Source of the DNA: Nitrosopumilaceae archaeon
GTDB lineage: Archaea; Thermoproteota; Nitrososphaeria; Nitrososphaerales; Nitrosopumilaceae
Length of the DNA: 41,713 nt
Direction: 5' to 3'
Assembly: GCA_030041535.1 (NCBI GenBank)
Contig: JASHNR010000022.1
Location: 1 to 41,713 of the forward strand
The notes beneath the pieces are model-generated. The model ran no database searches, had not been told where the DNA came from, and saw nothing but the letters and a program-made list of their open reading frames with translations. Both the position numbers and the translations under genes were made by a program. Each line of letters begins with the position of its first letter. Position 1 is the stretch's first letter. This document shows, one piece after another, positions 31,893-39,701 of this stretch.

Positions 31893-31897
31893 TAGAA

Positions 31898-32518
31898 ATG
31901 AAATCTCTGCATCTTACAGTAATTTTTGTTCTGGTTGCGGTAGCAGCACTCCTTGTAAACAATGTATTTGCACAAACTGACAATAATTCTACACAAACTA
32001 TGAAACTAGTAATTGGTTCTATTCAGGGAAGTAATTACGAAAATGGCACATACGTCCAGACAATTAATTTCGAGGGAAATGTAGGTACAGTAGAGATAGG
32101 ACAACCAGTTTTCATTAAGATCTTTAAAAATGGTTCTTTGTACAAAACAGACCTTATCACACAGGGCAACATTACCTCAGATAAATTGTTTTACTATCCC
32201 ATCACAATAAGGGGGCAAGTTGGTCTAGACGAATATGGCATTTACTTCACATATGGAAATGAGAATGTGAAAAAAATCCTCCCTGTGACTCCTACCGGGG
32301 GCATATCTATGCCCGACACATCAGACTCTGCCCCACCATTAAAACAATTCAGGTCGGGAATTCAAGCACAAAGTATTCAATGCGAAACAGGAGATGAATT
32401 AATTCTCAAATCGCAGGACGGCTCACCGGCGTGCGTGAAACCCACGACTGCTAAAATATTGATCGAGCGTGGCTGGGGTCACTGTCCTTTGCGACTTGGT
32501 TTTGTTAACTGTCCCTAG
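31898..32518 (+). CDS. Exported protein with C-terminal cysteine-rich repeat-like motif
   Basis: A 206-residue secreted protein starting at ATG 31898 (the open frame upstream overlaps the previous gene). The signal peptide VIFVLVAVAALLVNNVFAQ has a clear FAQ cleavage region. The middle is beta-rich (KLVIGSIQGSNYENGTYVQT, VEIGQPVFIKIFKNGSLYKT). Near the end is a module with CETGDELILKSQDGSPACVK and AKILIERGWG, which I recall in many thaumarchaeal exported proteins, followed by two more Cys. No PEFG tail or second membrane helix is present. Function is unknown; secretion is the firm inference. Confidence 0.7.
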   Translation: MKSLHLTVIFVLVAVAALLVNNVFAQTDNNSTQTMKLVIGSIQGSNYENGTYVQTINFEGNVGTVEIGQPVFIKIFKNGSLYKTDLITQGNITSDKLFYYPITIRGQVGLDEYGIYFTYGNENVKKILPVTPTGGISMPDTSDSAPPLKQFRSGIQAQSIQCETGDELILKSQDGSPACVKPTTAKILIERGWGHCPLRLGFVNCP

Positions 32519-32635
32519 TACAAAAGTAAGAGTAAATGTCATGTTTTGGAATTAGACCACTGGATTGCAGTTGACTAAACATTAGTACCTTGAAATGTGA
32601 GTTTAAGAGAGTTCAATACGACATCAAACTTTTTG

Positions 32636-33325
32636 TCAAAGCTTAAACTCTGACTTGAAATTTTGGTAAAATATTAGCATGTTTTTTTGTATGGCATCCA
32701 TGTTTTTTGGGATGCTCCGGGCTATATCTCCGGGATTGATGTATGGTACTGTGCTTAGTTCCTCTTTTGATTTGTCAAGCCATAACTGTATGGTAGGCTC
32801 GTCTACCTCAAGATGAAACTGCACCCCTACCGCACTTCCAATCTTTATTGCCTGATTCTGATAGTCTTTTGAATGGGCAAGCCTTGTGGCGTTATAGGGA
32901 AGATCAAACGTATCACCATGCCAATGAAATACGGTAACAGGACTTGATATTCCCTGGAAGAGCCTTGATTTTGTGGTATTGTCAAACTCCACATCATGGT
33001 AGAATCCTATCTCTTTTTTCTTGCCTTGGTAGACCTTGGCACCAAACGCCTTGGCTATAAGCTGCGACCCAAGGCATATTCCAAGAACTGGGATATCCTT
33101 TTTGACTGCATTTTGTATCAATGCCGCCTCTTCTTTGAGATAAGGTAGGTCATCGTTTGCACTCTCTGGCGCACCAAGTATTACTATGACACCAGGGTCT
33201 ATGTCTGGAATTTTTTCTTTTTTTGCAAGAACTGTTGTGATTCTAAAGCCGTCCTCTTCAAATAACTTGCCTAGCGTGGCAATTCCTTCGTTTCTTGTAT
33301 TCTGTATTGCCAAGACCTTTCCCAT
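32636..33325 (-). CDS. Class I glutamine amidotransferase-like protein
   Basis: A 229-residue class I amidotransferase domain with the nucleophile elbow LGICLGSQ and the His-Glu pair in VQFHLEVDE, making a full triad. VFHWHGDTFDLP is typical of the GMP-synthase-like stand-alone group. There is no synthetase domain, so it may hydrolyse glutamine or gamma-glutamyl compounds, or serve a partner encoded elsewhere. Its ATG at 33325 faces the TOPRIM gene across a 48-base divergent promoter. Confidence 0.85.
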   Translation of the reverse strand: MGKVLAIQNTRNEGIATLGKLFEEDGFRITTVLAKKEKIPDIDPGVIVILGAPESANDDLPYLKEEAALIQNAVKKDIPVLGICLGSQLIAKAFGAKVYQGKKKEIGFYHDVEFDNTTKSRLFQGISSPVTVFHWHGDTFDLPYNATRLAHSKDYQNQAIKIGSAVGVQFHLEVDEPTIQLWLDKSKEELSTVPYINPGDIARSIPKNMDAIQKNMLIFYQNFKSEFKL

Positions 33326-33373
33326 GGGTGAATTTTTAAAAATTGCTTAATATGTTTAATTGCAAGTGAAACC

Positions 33374-33751
33374 ATGCCCCTTGATGAATCTGAGATATCC
33401 GAATTACACCGCTTCATCCAGTCTCTTGATTCCAAAAGGAACTGTATCGTGGCAGTAGAGGGAAAAAAAGATGAAGAGGCACTTCGAGAACTTGGCTTTT
33501 CTGGCAAAGTCTGCCAGTTTCACAGCTTCAAGGGCCTGGTAAAATTTGTAGACTCGATGCCAAAATACAAGAATCTGATTGTGCTTTTTGATTACGACAG
33601 GAAGGGGGCATATCTTACTAAAAGGACAGTCTCGCACCTTGAGCATCGCATGACTGTAGATCTGTCATTTAGGCGAAGGCTGACCAAGATAACAAAAGGC
33701 AAGGCACGACATATTGAGGATCTCTCTTTGTATTCTAGAACGAGAATCTGA
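33374..33751 (+). CDS. Small stand-alone TOPRIM-domain protein
   Basis: A 125-residue protein formed by little more than a TOPRIM fold: IVAVEGKKDEEALRELG holds the conserved Glu, and LIVLFDYDRKG holds the DxD. TOPRIM domains cut or join nucleic acids with metal ions in primases, topoisomerases, OLD nucleases and RNase M5. The C-terminal tail is basic (RRRLTKITKGKARHIED), consistent with nucleic-acid binding. It lies 63 bases before dnaG, itself a TOPRIM protein, so the two may share a pathway. The target is unknown. Confidence 0.82.
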   Translation: MPLDESEISELHRFIQSLDSKRNCIVAVEGKKDEEALRELGFSGKVCQFHSFKGLVKFVDSMPKYKNLIVLFDYDRKGAYLTKRTVSHLEHRMTVDLSFRRRLTKITKGKARHIEDLSLYSRTRI

Positions 33752-33814
33752 CAATAAGCACTTATATCTGCCCATGAGAAATGTTAATTGATAAAAAATT
33801 AAGAGGATAATGAT

Positions 33815-34960
33815 TTGCCATATAGTGGAATTGTCAAGTATCACGTTAAGCTCAGCTTTGACGTAGATGGACTCGTCGAAAAAGCCGATATCATAGGCGC
33901 TATTTTTGGCCAAACAGAAGGTCTGCTTGGTCCAGAGATGAACCTAAATGAACTTCAGAAAGTCTCGAAAGTAGGACGAATCGAGGTCAACACTACGAGC
34001 ACGACTAATCAAACAAAAGGCGATGCCTTGATTCCTATGAGTACTGACATAAACACTGCCGCATTAATTGCAGCAGCAATAGAAAGCATAGATAAAGTGG
34101 GTCCATTCCAGGCAAACTTTAAACTGGAAGCAATCGAGGACGTTCGTTCTGCCAAAAAGAAAGAGATTGTTGACAGAGCAAAACAGATTGTTCAGAAATG
34201 GTCTACCAAAACAATTAGCGAAGGAGACGAGATGCTAAAGGACGTCCAAGAAGTAACATCATCTGGAAAACTTGTTGCATTTGGAAAAGAAAAACTGGCA
34301 TGCGGTTCAGGAGTCTTTGACGCACCTTGGGTGATTCTAGTTGAGGGAAGAGCAGATGTGATAAATCTTCTAAGGGCTGGATTTGACAATGCACTTGCAA
34401 TCGAGGGTGCAAGGATTGATGAATCCATCAAGTCACTTTGCGAATCAAAGCAGAAAGTTGTAGCATTTCTTGACGGAGACAGAGCAGGCGGTTTCATCTT
34501 AAAAGAACTAAAGTCACTTGTAAATGTCGATGTGATTCATCGCGCGCCAGAAGGCGTTGAAGTGGAAGAGCTTACTCCTCAACAGATTGCCGATATTCTC
34601 AAGGAAACAGCAGAGGAGATGAAAAAAGAGACTGCCAAACCAAAACTTCAGGATCCAAAAGACGAACCAATCGCAAACATTGTAAAAAAAGTATATCCAG
34701 ATCTCAATGAATCTCTAGAAGCCGTAGCGCTAGATGAAGGACTCAACAGCCTATTCAAAGTTCCTGTAAGTGAGATAGTGGCAAAACTCTCTCCTGGTTC
34801 TGGAATAAAGTACCTCGTACTTGATGGCATCATAACACAGAGGCTCATTGATTCTGCAAAACAGGCAGGAATAGAGTGCGTTGTAGGGCACAGGGCTGCA
34901 AACCTAAAATCAACTGATGGACTAACCCTCAAAACATTTACAGAGCTTGGTATTGCATAA
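33815..34960 (+). CDS. dnaG: Archaeal DnaG primase-like protein
   Basis: Archaeal DnaG has a bacterial-type primase TOPRIM core but lacks the zinc and helicase-binding domains; it is best known as a subunit of the RNA exosome that favours adenine-rich RNA. The 381-residue protein has the N-terminal YHVKLSFDVDGLVEKADIIG, the TOPRIM block VILVEGRADVINLLRAG with AIEGARID and VVAFLDGDRAGG, and a C-terminal SPGSGIKYLVLDGIITQRLI. Length is somewhat below the 400-450 common in other archaea. The start is a TTG at 33815, behind AGAGG. ribK follows after five bases. Confidence 0.94.
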   Translation: MPYSGIVKYHVKLSFDVDGLVEKADIIGAIFGQTEGLLGPEMNLNELQKVSKVGRIEVNTTSTTNQTKGDALIPMSTDINTAALIAAAIESIDKVGPFQANFKLEAIEDVRSAKKKEIVDRAKQIVQKWSTKTISEGDEMLKDVQEVTSSGKLVAFGKEKLACGSGVFDAPWVILVEGRADVINLLRAGFDNALAIEGARIDESIKSLCESKQKVVAFLDGDRAGGFILKELKSLVNVDVIHRAPEGVEVEELTPQQIADILKETAEEMKKETAKPKLQDPKDEPIANIVKKVYPDLNESLEAVALDEGLNSLFKVPVSEIVAKLSPGSGIKYLVLDGIITQRLIDSAKQAGIECVVGHRAANLKSTDGLTLKTFTELGIA

Positions 34961-34965
34961 AACCA

Positions 34966-35658
34966 ATGCCGGAACTAAAGCTACAACACATACTCACGCT
35001 TGCAGAACTTTTTGCCAAAGGCGCTCGATATAATTACATTCCAATCACAACCTCATCGCTTGGACAAAGCATACACAAATCTCAACAAGCTGCATCAAAA
35101 CACCTCTTGGAACTAGAAGCTGATGGATACATAGAGCGGCTAAGGACAGGACCAAAAGTATCTATTCGAATTACAACCAAAGGACATGCAGAGATGTCAA
35201 AGATTTTCTCAGTCTTAAAGTCAAGTCTTGAGACCTCTTTGCCATATGTGGAGTTTAGGGGAACCATAATCTCAGGGATGGGAGAGGGGGCATACTACAT
35301 GTCCATGAAAGGCTACACAAAACAATTCAAGTCAAAGCTTGGCTATGTTCCGTTTCCGGGAACACTCAATGTAAAACTCAAGGACAAGGAGTTCATTGAG
35401 GCAAAACGATCGCTTGATGCACATCCTGCAATAATGGTAACTGGATTCTCGGATGGTAAGCGTACCTATGGATGGGTCAAGTGCTATCCGGCAAGGGTCA
35501 ACAACGTGGATGCCGCACTGATTCTACTGGAACGAACACATCATGATGATTCTATAATAGAGCTTGTCTCAAAAGAGAACATCAAAAAGTTGGCAAAACT
35601 TTCAACGGGTTCCCAAGTTACGATTCGGGTCAATGTAAAACCTAAACTTTCACAGTGA
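34966..35658 (+). CDS. ribK: CTP-dependent riboflavin kinase with N-terminal winged helix
   Basis: RibK phosphorylates riboflavin to FMN using CTP, an archaeal trait. The 230-residue protein joins a winged helix-turn-helix (residues 10-75, SSLGQSIHKSQQAASKHLLE) to the DUF120 kinase domain, with FRGTIISGMGEGAYYMSMKG and FPGTLNVKL, the residues that hold the nucleotide and flavin. Proteins with this fusion (RbkR-type) can also repress riboflavin genes. It follows dnaG by five bases and converges on an FAD-synthase-like gene, so both steps from riboflavin to FAD are encoded here. The possible regulatory role is inferred. Confidence 0.92.
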   Translation: MPELKLQHILTLAELFAKGARYNYIPITTSSLGQSIHKSQQAASKHLLELEADGYIERLRTGPKVSIRITTKGHAEMSKIFSVLKSSLETSLPYVEFRGTIISGMGEGAYYMSMKGYTKQFKSKLGYVPFPGTLNVKLKDKEFIEAKRSLDAHPAIMVTGFSDGKRTYGWVKCYPARVNNVDAALILLERTHHDDSIIELVSKENIKKLAKLSTGSQVTIRVNVKPKLSQ

Positions 35659-35666
35659 CTATACAC

Positions 35667-36311
35667 TTAGATGCCGTAGATGGATTTTCCGTAATCGCTT
35701 TCTATCTTTGAACTTTTGACATCTGGGATTGGGGACTGGAGCCTTGCAATAGATACATCAACTCCAATCTTTTTACATCCATCTATGATGAATTTCTCTT
35801 GGTGTATCTGGTCATAGCCTAATGCTACAATGTTGGGCTTGATGCGCTCTACAGTCTTGAATATGTCGCCCTCGCGGCCAACAACTGCATAGTCTACCAT
35901 TGACAGCGAGCCAACAAGGTCCCTTCGTAATTCCATGTTATGCAACGGTATACGTTTTTTCATCTTTTGCGCAGTAGCATCTGTTGCAACCACTACTACC
36001 AAGACGTTTCCAAGTGCCTTTGCACCCCTCAGTGTGTGTATGTGCCCGGGATGAATTATATCAAAGACTCCGCCTGCCAGCACTACTCTGATAGCGCCCC
36101 TCCCAATATCAGTCAATGTCCTGTCTTTTTCAATCAGACCATTTTTTACAAGCAGATCTAGTCTGCCTGAGATGTAATCAGGGCTGACAGACAGTTTTTT
36201 TCTTATCATCTCTACTGGGTCTTCGCCGGAAAGTGAGGAGACATAACATGTTGAAATTATCTCCTTGTCAAGTGCATCCAAATGTATCCACAGGAGCTGA
36301 AGCTTTACCAC
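35667..36311 (-). CDS. ribL: FAD synthase-like cytidylyltransferase with N-terminal helix-turn-helix
   Basis: A nucleotidyltransferase with GGVFDIIHPGHIHTLRGAK, the HxGH active site, and later VALGYDQ. It matches archaeal FAD synthase RibL (FMN + ATP or CTP to FAD), also related to glycerol-3-phosphate cytidylyltransferase. The first 70 residues are extra: DKEIISTCYVSSLSGEDPVE to LLVKNGLIEKDRTLTDIGRG resembles a winged helix. The catalytic domain is the usual length. It converges with ribK, with eight bases between the stop codons. FAD synthase is favoured by context; the DNA-binding extension is unusual. Confidence 0.82.
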   Translation of the reverse strand: MVKLQLLWIHLDALDKEIISTCYVSSLSGEDPVEMIRKKLSVSPDYISGRLDLLVKNGLIEKDRTLTDIGRGAIRVVLAGGVFDIIHPGHIHTLRGAKALGNVLVVVVATDATAQKMKKRIPLHNMELRRDLVGSLSMVDYAVVGREGDIFKTVERIKPNIVALGYDQIHQEKFIIDGCKKIGVDVSIARLQSPIPDVKSSKIESDYGKSIYGI

Positions 36312-36320
36312 TTGATTAAT

Positions 36321-37358
36321 CTATGTCCACGGGTCTATGCCCTTTGAGAGACGCAACGCATCGATCAGGCCCTCTGCATATCCAATGCTAAGTATTGCAA
36401 GCTCTTCTTTTCCCTCGCTTTGAAATTTCTCAGCGTCATTGATATAGAGATGCGCATTTTCTATGACTGGCTGTACGCTCTTGTCGTCTTGGAAGATCTT
36501 GATGACCTCGTCTAGTGCTCGTCTTGCCTTTGGAACATACTTTGTAATCATCTGATCTGATATTTTTTGTATCTTCGATGAATTATCAAAGGGCTCGTCA
36601 ATACATTTGGCAAACACCTTGAGCGCGTCTGTTTCTGTAAAGTGCATTCTTCCTGGAATGATGACTGTATGGGGGGGTTTTCCAAAATCAATCTTGGAAA
36701 GACTGGAGATTTTTCCAGCAGTTATGCTCTGGCTCCTAGAGCCAATCCTAGACGCTACTATGATAAATGTTGATTCGTCGATAACATTTCTTTTCTGTTC
36801 ACTTTCTGCAAATAAGAGACTTGAGATCGCATCTTTTGGATCTAAAAAGAAATTTTCAATGCTGCTGTATTCAAGTATCAAAATACTGTGTGCGCCCTTT
36901 ACAAGATTCTCGTAAATGGTGTGGTATACTGTATTCCATGATTTTTGCTCTCTCATTACCGTGACGGGGCGTCCAATCTTGTAGTACTGTAATCCGCACT
37001 CTCCAACAAGGGATGGTATTGCAGATGCCGCATGTACAGTTTGGGTCTTGATCTTTTCAGTCTCTGCCCTAGTTCGCAACTCGATATGCGTGGTTGCAAT
37101 GTAGGGGTCGCCATACGCAAGAAGGACAACTGTCTTTTTCTTGGCCGATGCAAGAATTGTCTTGCCATCCTCTACTAGCCACCGCGGAGCAACCCTGAAC
37201 CTGTTTTTGACAAGTTTTTTTATTTTGGACTGGTCGCTTTTTGGTATGGGGCTTGTAAAGTTTTCAAAGAAAACCAGATCAGCTTTTTTTAAAATCTTTG
37301 ACGTGTCTGGGCTAATTCCATCTAGTCCTGAAATCCCAAGTCCGATAAACCATAACAT
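36321..37358 (-). CDS. dph5: Diphthine synthase fused to DUF357
   Basis: Dph5 methylates the modified histidine of elongation factor 2 during diphthamide synthesis. The N-terminal 255 residues match: MLWFIGLGISGLDGIS, ADLVFFENFTSPI, VVLLAYGDPYIATTHIELR (SAM site), then AASAIPSLVGECGLQYYKIG and PPHTVIIPGRMHFTE. The protein then continues with an extra 86 residues (260-345) that fit DUF357, with YINDAEKFQSEGKEELAILS and YAEGLIDALRLS. DUF357 is usually a separate short archaeal protein. The stop is ten bases upstream of the ribL-like start on the same strand. Confidence 0.9.
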   Translation of the reverse strand: MLWFIGLGISGLDGISPDTSKILKKADLVFFENFTSPIPKSDQSKIKKLVKNRFRVAPRWLVEDGKTILASAKKKTVVLLAYGDPYIATTHIELRTRAETEKIKTQTVHAASAIPSLVGECGLQYYKIGRPVTVMREQKSWNTVYHTIYENLVKGAHSILILEYSSIENFFLDPKDAISSLLFAESEQKRNVIDESTFIIVASRIGSRSQSITAGKISSLSKIDFGKPPHTVIIPGRMHFTETDALKVFAKCIDEPFDNSSKIQKISDQMITKYVPKARRALDEVIKIFQDDKSVQPVIENAHLYINDAEKFQSEGKEELAILSIGYAEGLIDALRLSKGIDPWT

Positions 37359-37400
37359 AATGCAAATCTCTTTGTTGTATATTTTGGTGTTCGTTTTATG

Positions 37401-38537
37401 TTATTTGTCAGAACTTGTGTGATTGTCATGCAGTCTCTTGAGATGGTGCAACATTCTCTTGAATACCTCTATACTTCGCACATATTCATCTGTTGATACG
37501 CGTTCATCAATTGTGTGTGATGCATGTGGGTCGCCAGGCCCGTATGTCACCACTGGAATATTCAGTGAGTTTCCAATTATGTTCATGTCGCCTGTTCCTG
37601 TCTTTCTGATAAGTTGTGGTCTTGCCTTTTCGACATCTAGTACTCCTAATGTCAATGCCCTGACAAGTGGTGAAGCATGCGGTGCCTCAAATGGCTCTGT
37701 CTCATCTAGAACAGAATAAAATGCATTTACTCCTTGCTTTTTGGCAACCTCTTGAACTGTTGTTGCAATTTTTTCTCCAACCATTTTGCAGTTCATGTCT
37801 ACTGGAATTCTAATGTCCATGATTGCATCACACTCTACTGCAGTTACATTATGGCTTGAGCCCCCCTTTATTTCAGTGAGTGCAACTGTTAACATCATGC
37901 TTTTTGGTTTGCCATCCTGGTTTCCTTCCAGTGCTTCTTTTATTGCAGTGGTAAAAACATATGATTCTTCAATTGCATTTTTTGCAAGCCATGGTGCACT
38001 GGCATGAGCGCTGTCTCCTACATTTATCTTCAAGTTTATTGCAATTCTTCCCTTGTATGCAATGGTGATATTTTTTATGCTGCTAGGCTCGCCAAATATT
38101 GCATAATCAATATCCAATTTTTGTTTGACCAAACTTTTGATCCCAGTTGCATTTCCTTCCTCATCAACCACTGCTGCAAAGACAACAGTTCCGGTATTAT
38201 TTTGAACAGATGCGGCTGCTAGCAACATTGACATCAATGGTGCCTTTGCATCAGAGGCCCCTCTGCCATAGACATACCCGTTCTCATTTCTGACCTTTAT
38301 CTTTCCTGGAACCGTATCCATGTGGCCGCAAAGAAGTATCTTGGGAGAACCAGAGCCCTTTGTTGCAATAAGGTTGCCTACCTCATCGACATGAATATTT
38401 TCAAAGCCCAAGTCATCACACTTGTCTGCCAGAAACTCTGCAAGCGGTTTTTCAGAAAGCGATGGCGTATAAAGTCTTAGAGCCTTCTCTAGCATCTTTA
38501 CTGCATATGTTGGTGTAATGGTAATTGAAGAGTCCAA
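37401..38537 (-). CDS. lysK: [LysW]-lysine/ornithine hydrolase LysK
   Basis: LysK is an M20-family zinc hydrolase that releases lysine (or ornithine) from the LysW carrier protein in the last step of LysW-dependent lysine/arginine synthesis. The 378-residue protein has LLCGHMDTVPG, GRGASDAKAPLMSM, VVDEEGNATGI with the catalytic Glu pair, FGEPSS and a terminal YGPGDPHASHTIDERVST. A dimerisation domain sits in the middle. It is the last gene of a lysW-lysX-lysK run, which settles the substrate better than the fold would alone. The gap to lysX is three bases. Confidence 0.9.
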   Translation of the reverse strand: MDSSITITPTYAVKMLEKALRLYTPSLSEKPLAEFLADKCDDLGFENIHVDEVGNLIATKGSGSPKILLCGHMDTVPGKIKVRNENGYVYGRGASDAKAPLMSMLLAAASVQNNTGTVVFAAVVDEEGNATGIKSLVKQKLDIDYAIFGEPSSIKNITIAYKGRIAINLKINVGDSAHASAPWLAKNAIEESYVFTTAIKEALEGNQDGKPKSMMLTVALTEIKGGSSHNVTAVECDAIMDIRIPVDMNCKMVGEKIATTVQEVAKKQGVNAFYSVLDETEPFEAPHASPLVRALTLGVLDVEKARPQLIRKTGTGDMNIIGNSLNIPVVTYGPGDPHASHTIDERVSTDEYVRSIEVFKRMLHHLKRLHDNHTSSDK

Positions 38538-38540
38538 TTC

Positions 38541-39389
38541 TTATTTTCTCAATTGCATTGCGTAATCTATCATCAAGGCTGGTATATCTACGCCAGTAAC
38601 TCTTACGGTATTTTTGTATTCCGTTGTGTTATTGACCTCGTGAACCACCAGTCCGTTTTCCTTGCTTTCCATCAGATCTACTCCTACTATATGCCCCTGT
38701 ACTGCATTTTTTGCCTTTATACAAATCTCTTCTAGTTCCTTTGTCACCTTCAATGGCTCGGCCTTGCCGCCAAGAGCCATGTTTGTCTTCCACTGCCCAT
38801 CGCCAGAATAGCGATAAATTGCTGCAACCACCTGATCACCTATCATTATGGCTCTGATATCGCGTGGTGGCCTGTTGACAAACTCCTCCAAGTAGTACAC
38901 CTGATAAATTGGATACATTGCCTCTCGTGTCTCCATTATTCCTTGTGCGGAATCGTGGTCCTTTAACAAAGCAATCATCCTTCCCCAACTTCCAACAGTT
39001 GGTTTTAGAACCATTGGGTATCCTCTTTTTTCCAAAGTCTCTAGCGCTGCTTCTTCTGAGAATGCAACTGCACTAAATGGTGTTGGAATTCCATTTTTTA
39101 CCAAGAGCATGTGGGTAAAGAGCTTGTTTCCGGCAAATATGCTAGTGTTTAAGCTGTTAATTACATTGACACCTTTTCCCTCAAGTGCGGCAGTAGAATG
39201 CAGACTGCGATAATAGCTGACACATCTCTGTATAGCAGTACCGTAGTTCTCTTGCGTCTTGTCTAAATTAATGGATAAACTCTTACAATCAACCATCTTT
39301 GCATCGATGCCTTTTTTCTTTGCGGCATCAAACAGGGCTTTTTCTTCCCATCTGATGGTATCGTAGAGTATCGATAGACCGGAGCTCAC
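38541..39389 (-). CDS. lysX: Alpha-aminoadipate/glutamate-LysW ligase LysX
   Basis: An ATP-grasp ligase of the RimK type that joins the amino group of alpha-aminoadipate (or glutamate) to the C-terminal side chain of LysW. The 282-residue protein shows YPMVLKPTVGSWGRMIALLK, RDIRAIMIGDQVVAAIYRYS and VVHEVNNTTEYKNTVRVTGV. The NNTTEYKN segment is in the loop that separates LysX from ArgX; many thaumarchaea appear to use one ligase for both. The start is GTG 39389, overlapping the lysW stop by four bases (GTGA), so the two proteins are made together. Confidence 0.93.
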   Translation of the reverse strand: MSSGLSILYDTIRWEEKALFDAAKKKGIDAKMVDCKSLSINLDKTQENYGTAIQRCVSYYRSLHSTAALEGKGVNVINSLNTSIFAGNKLFTHMLLVKNGIPTPFSAVAFSEEAALETLEKRGYPMVLKPTVGSWGRMIALLKDHDSAQGIMETREAMYPIYQVYYLEEFVNRPPRDIRAIMIGDQVVAAIYRYSGDGQWKTNMALGGKAEPLKVTKELEEICIKAKNAVQGHIVGVDLMESKENGLVVHEVNNTTEYKNTVRVTGVDIPALMIDYAMQLRK

Positions 39390-39550
39390 TGGCCCCAGTC
39401 CTCACCAACAGTTTGTGCTGGTTTTAACTCAAAGCCTGAGGATCCTTTGGATAACTCAAAACTTGCACCACAGTCTGGGCAAGTCACAATCTCTCCCTCC
39501 ATCGAATCCTTTGGGGGGTTGATGTTGGCATCACATTCTATGCATTTCAT
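39386..39550 (-). CDS. lysW: LysW amino-group carrier protein, C-terminal Gln
   Basis: LysW is a tiny zinc protein whose C-terminal glutamate holds the growing amino acid through its gamma-carboxyl. This 54-residue product has the exact family length, zinc ligands CIEC (3-6) and CPDC (24-27), and the terminal VGEDWG segment. The last residue reads CAG = Gln54, where the family has Glu54 (EDWGE). One base (C for G) makes the difference. Gln has no free gamma-carboxyl, so either deamidation, an unusual linkage, or a base error must apply. A TATA-like sequence at 39603-39612 precedes the gene by about 55 bases. Confidence 0.93.
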   Translation of the reverse strand: MKCIECDANINPPKDSMEGEIVTCPDCGASFELSKGSSGFELKPAQTVGEDWGQ

Positions 39551-39701
39551 ATTACTTACCTGTCTTTACCTTAACCTGGGTGTCATTAATTATCTTTCTT
39601 TCCATATAAAATACGGAATTAAGTATTCATTATGCCTACCTGCAACGAGTTTCACTAATCTTTATGATTTTGAGGTTATGACAAGTTAATTTCATCTAAA
39701 T

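Noticed and set aside
31799-31897. N-terminal extension of the exported protein
   Set aside because: It overlaps the previous gene out of frame and would bury the signal peptide; ATG 31898 gives a proper signal sequence.
39447-39689. Plus-strand open frame opposite lysW
   Set aside because: It is a shadow of lysW and its promoter; lysW has family motifs and operon context.
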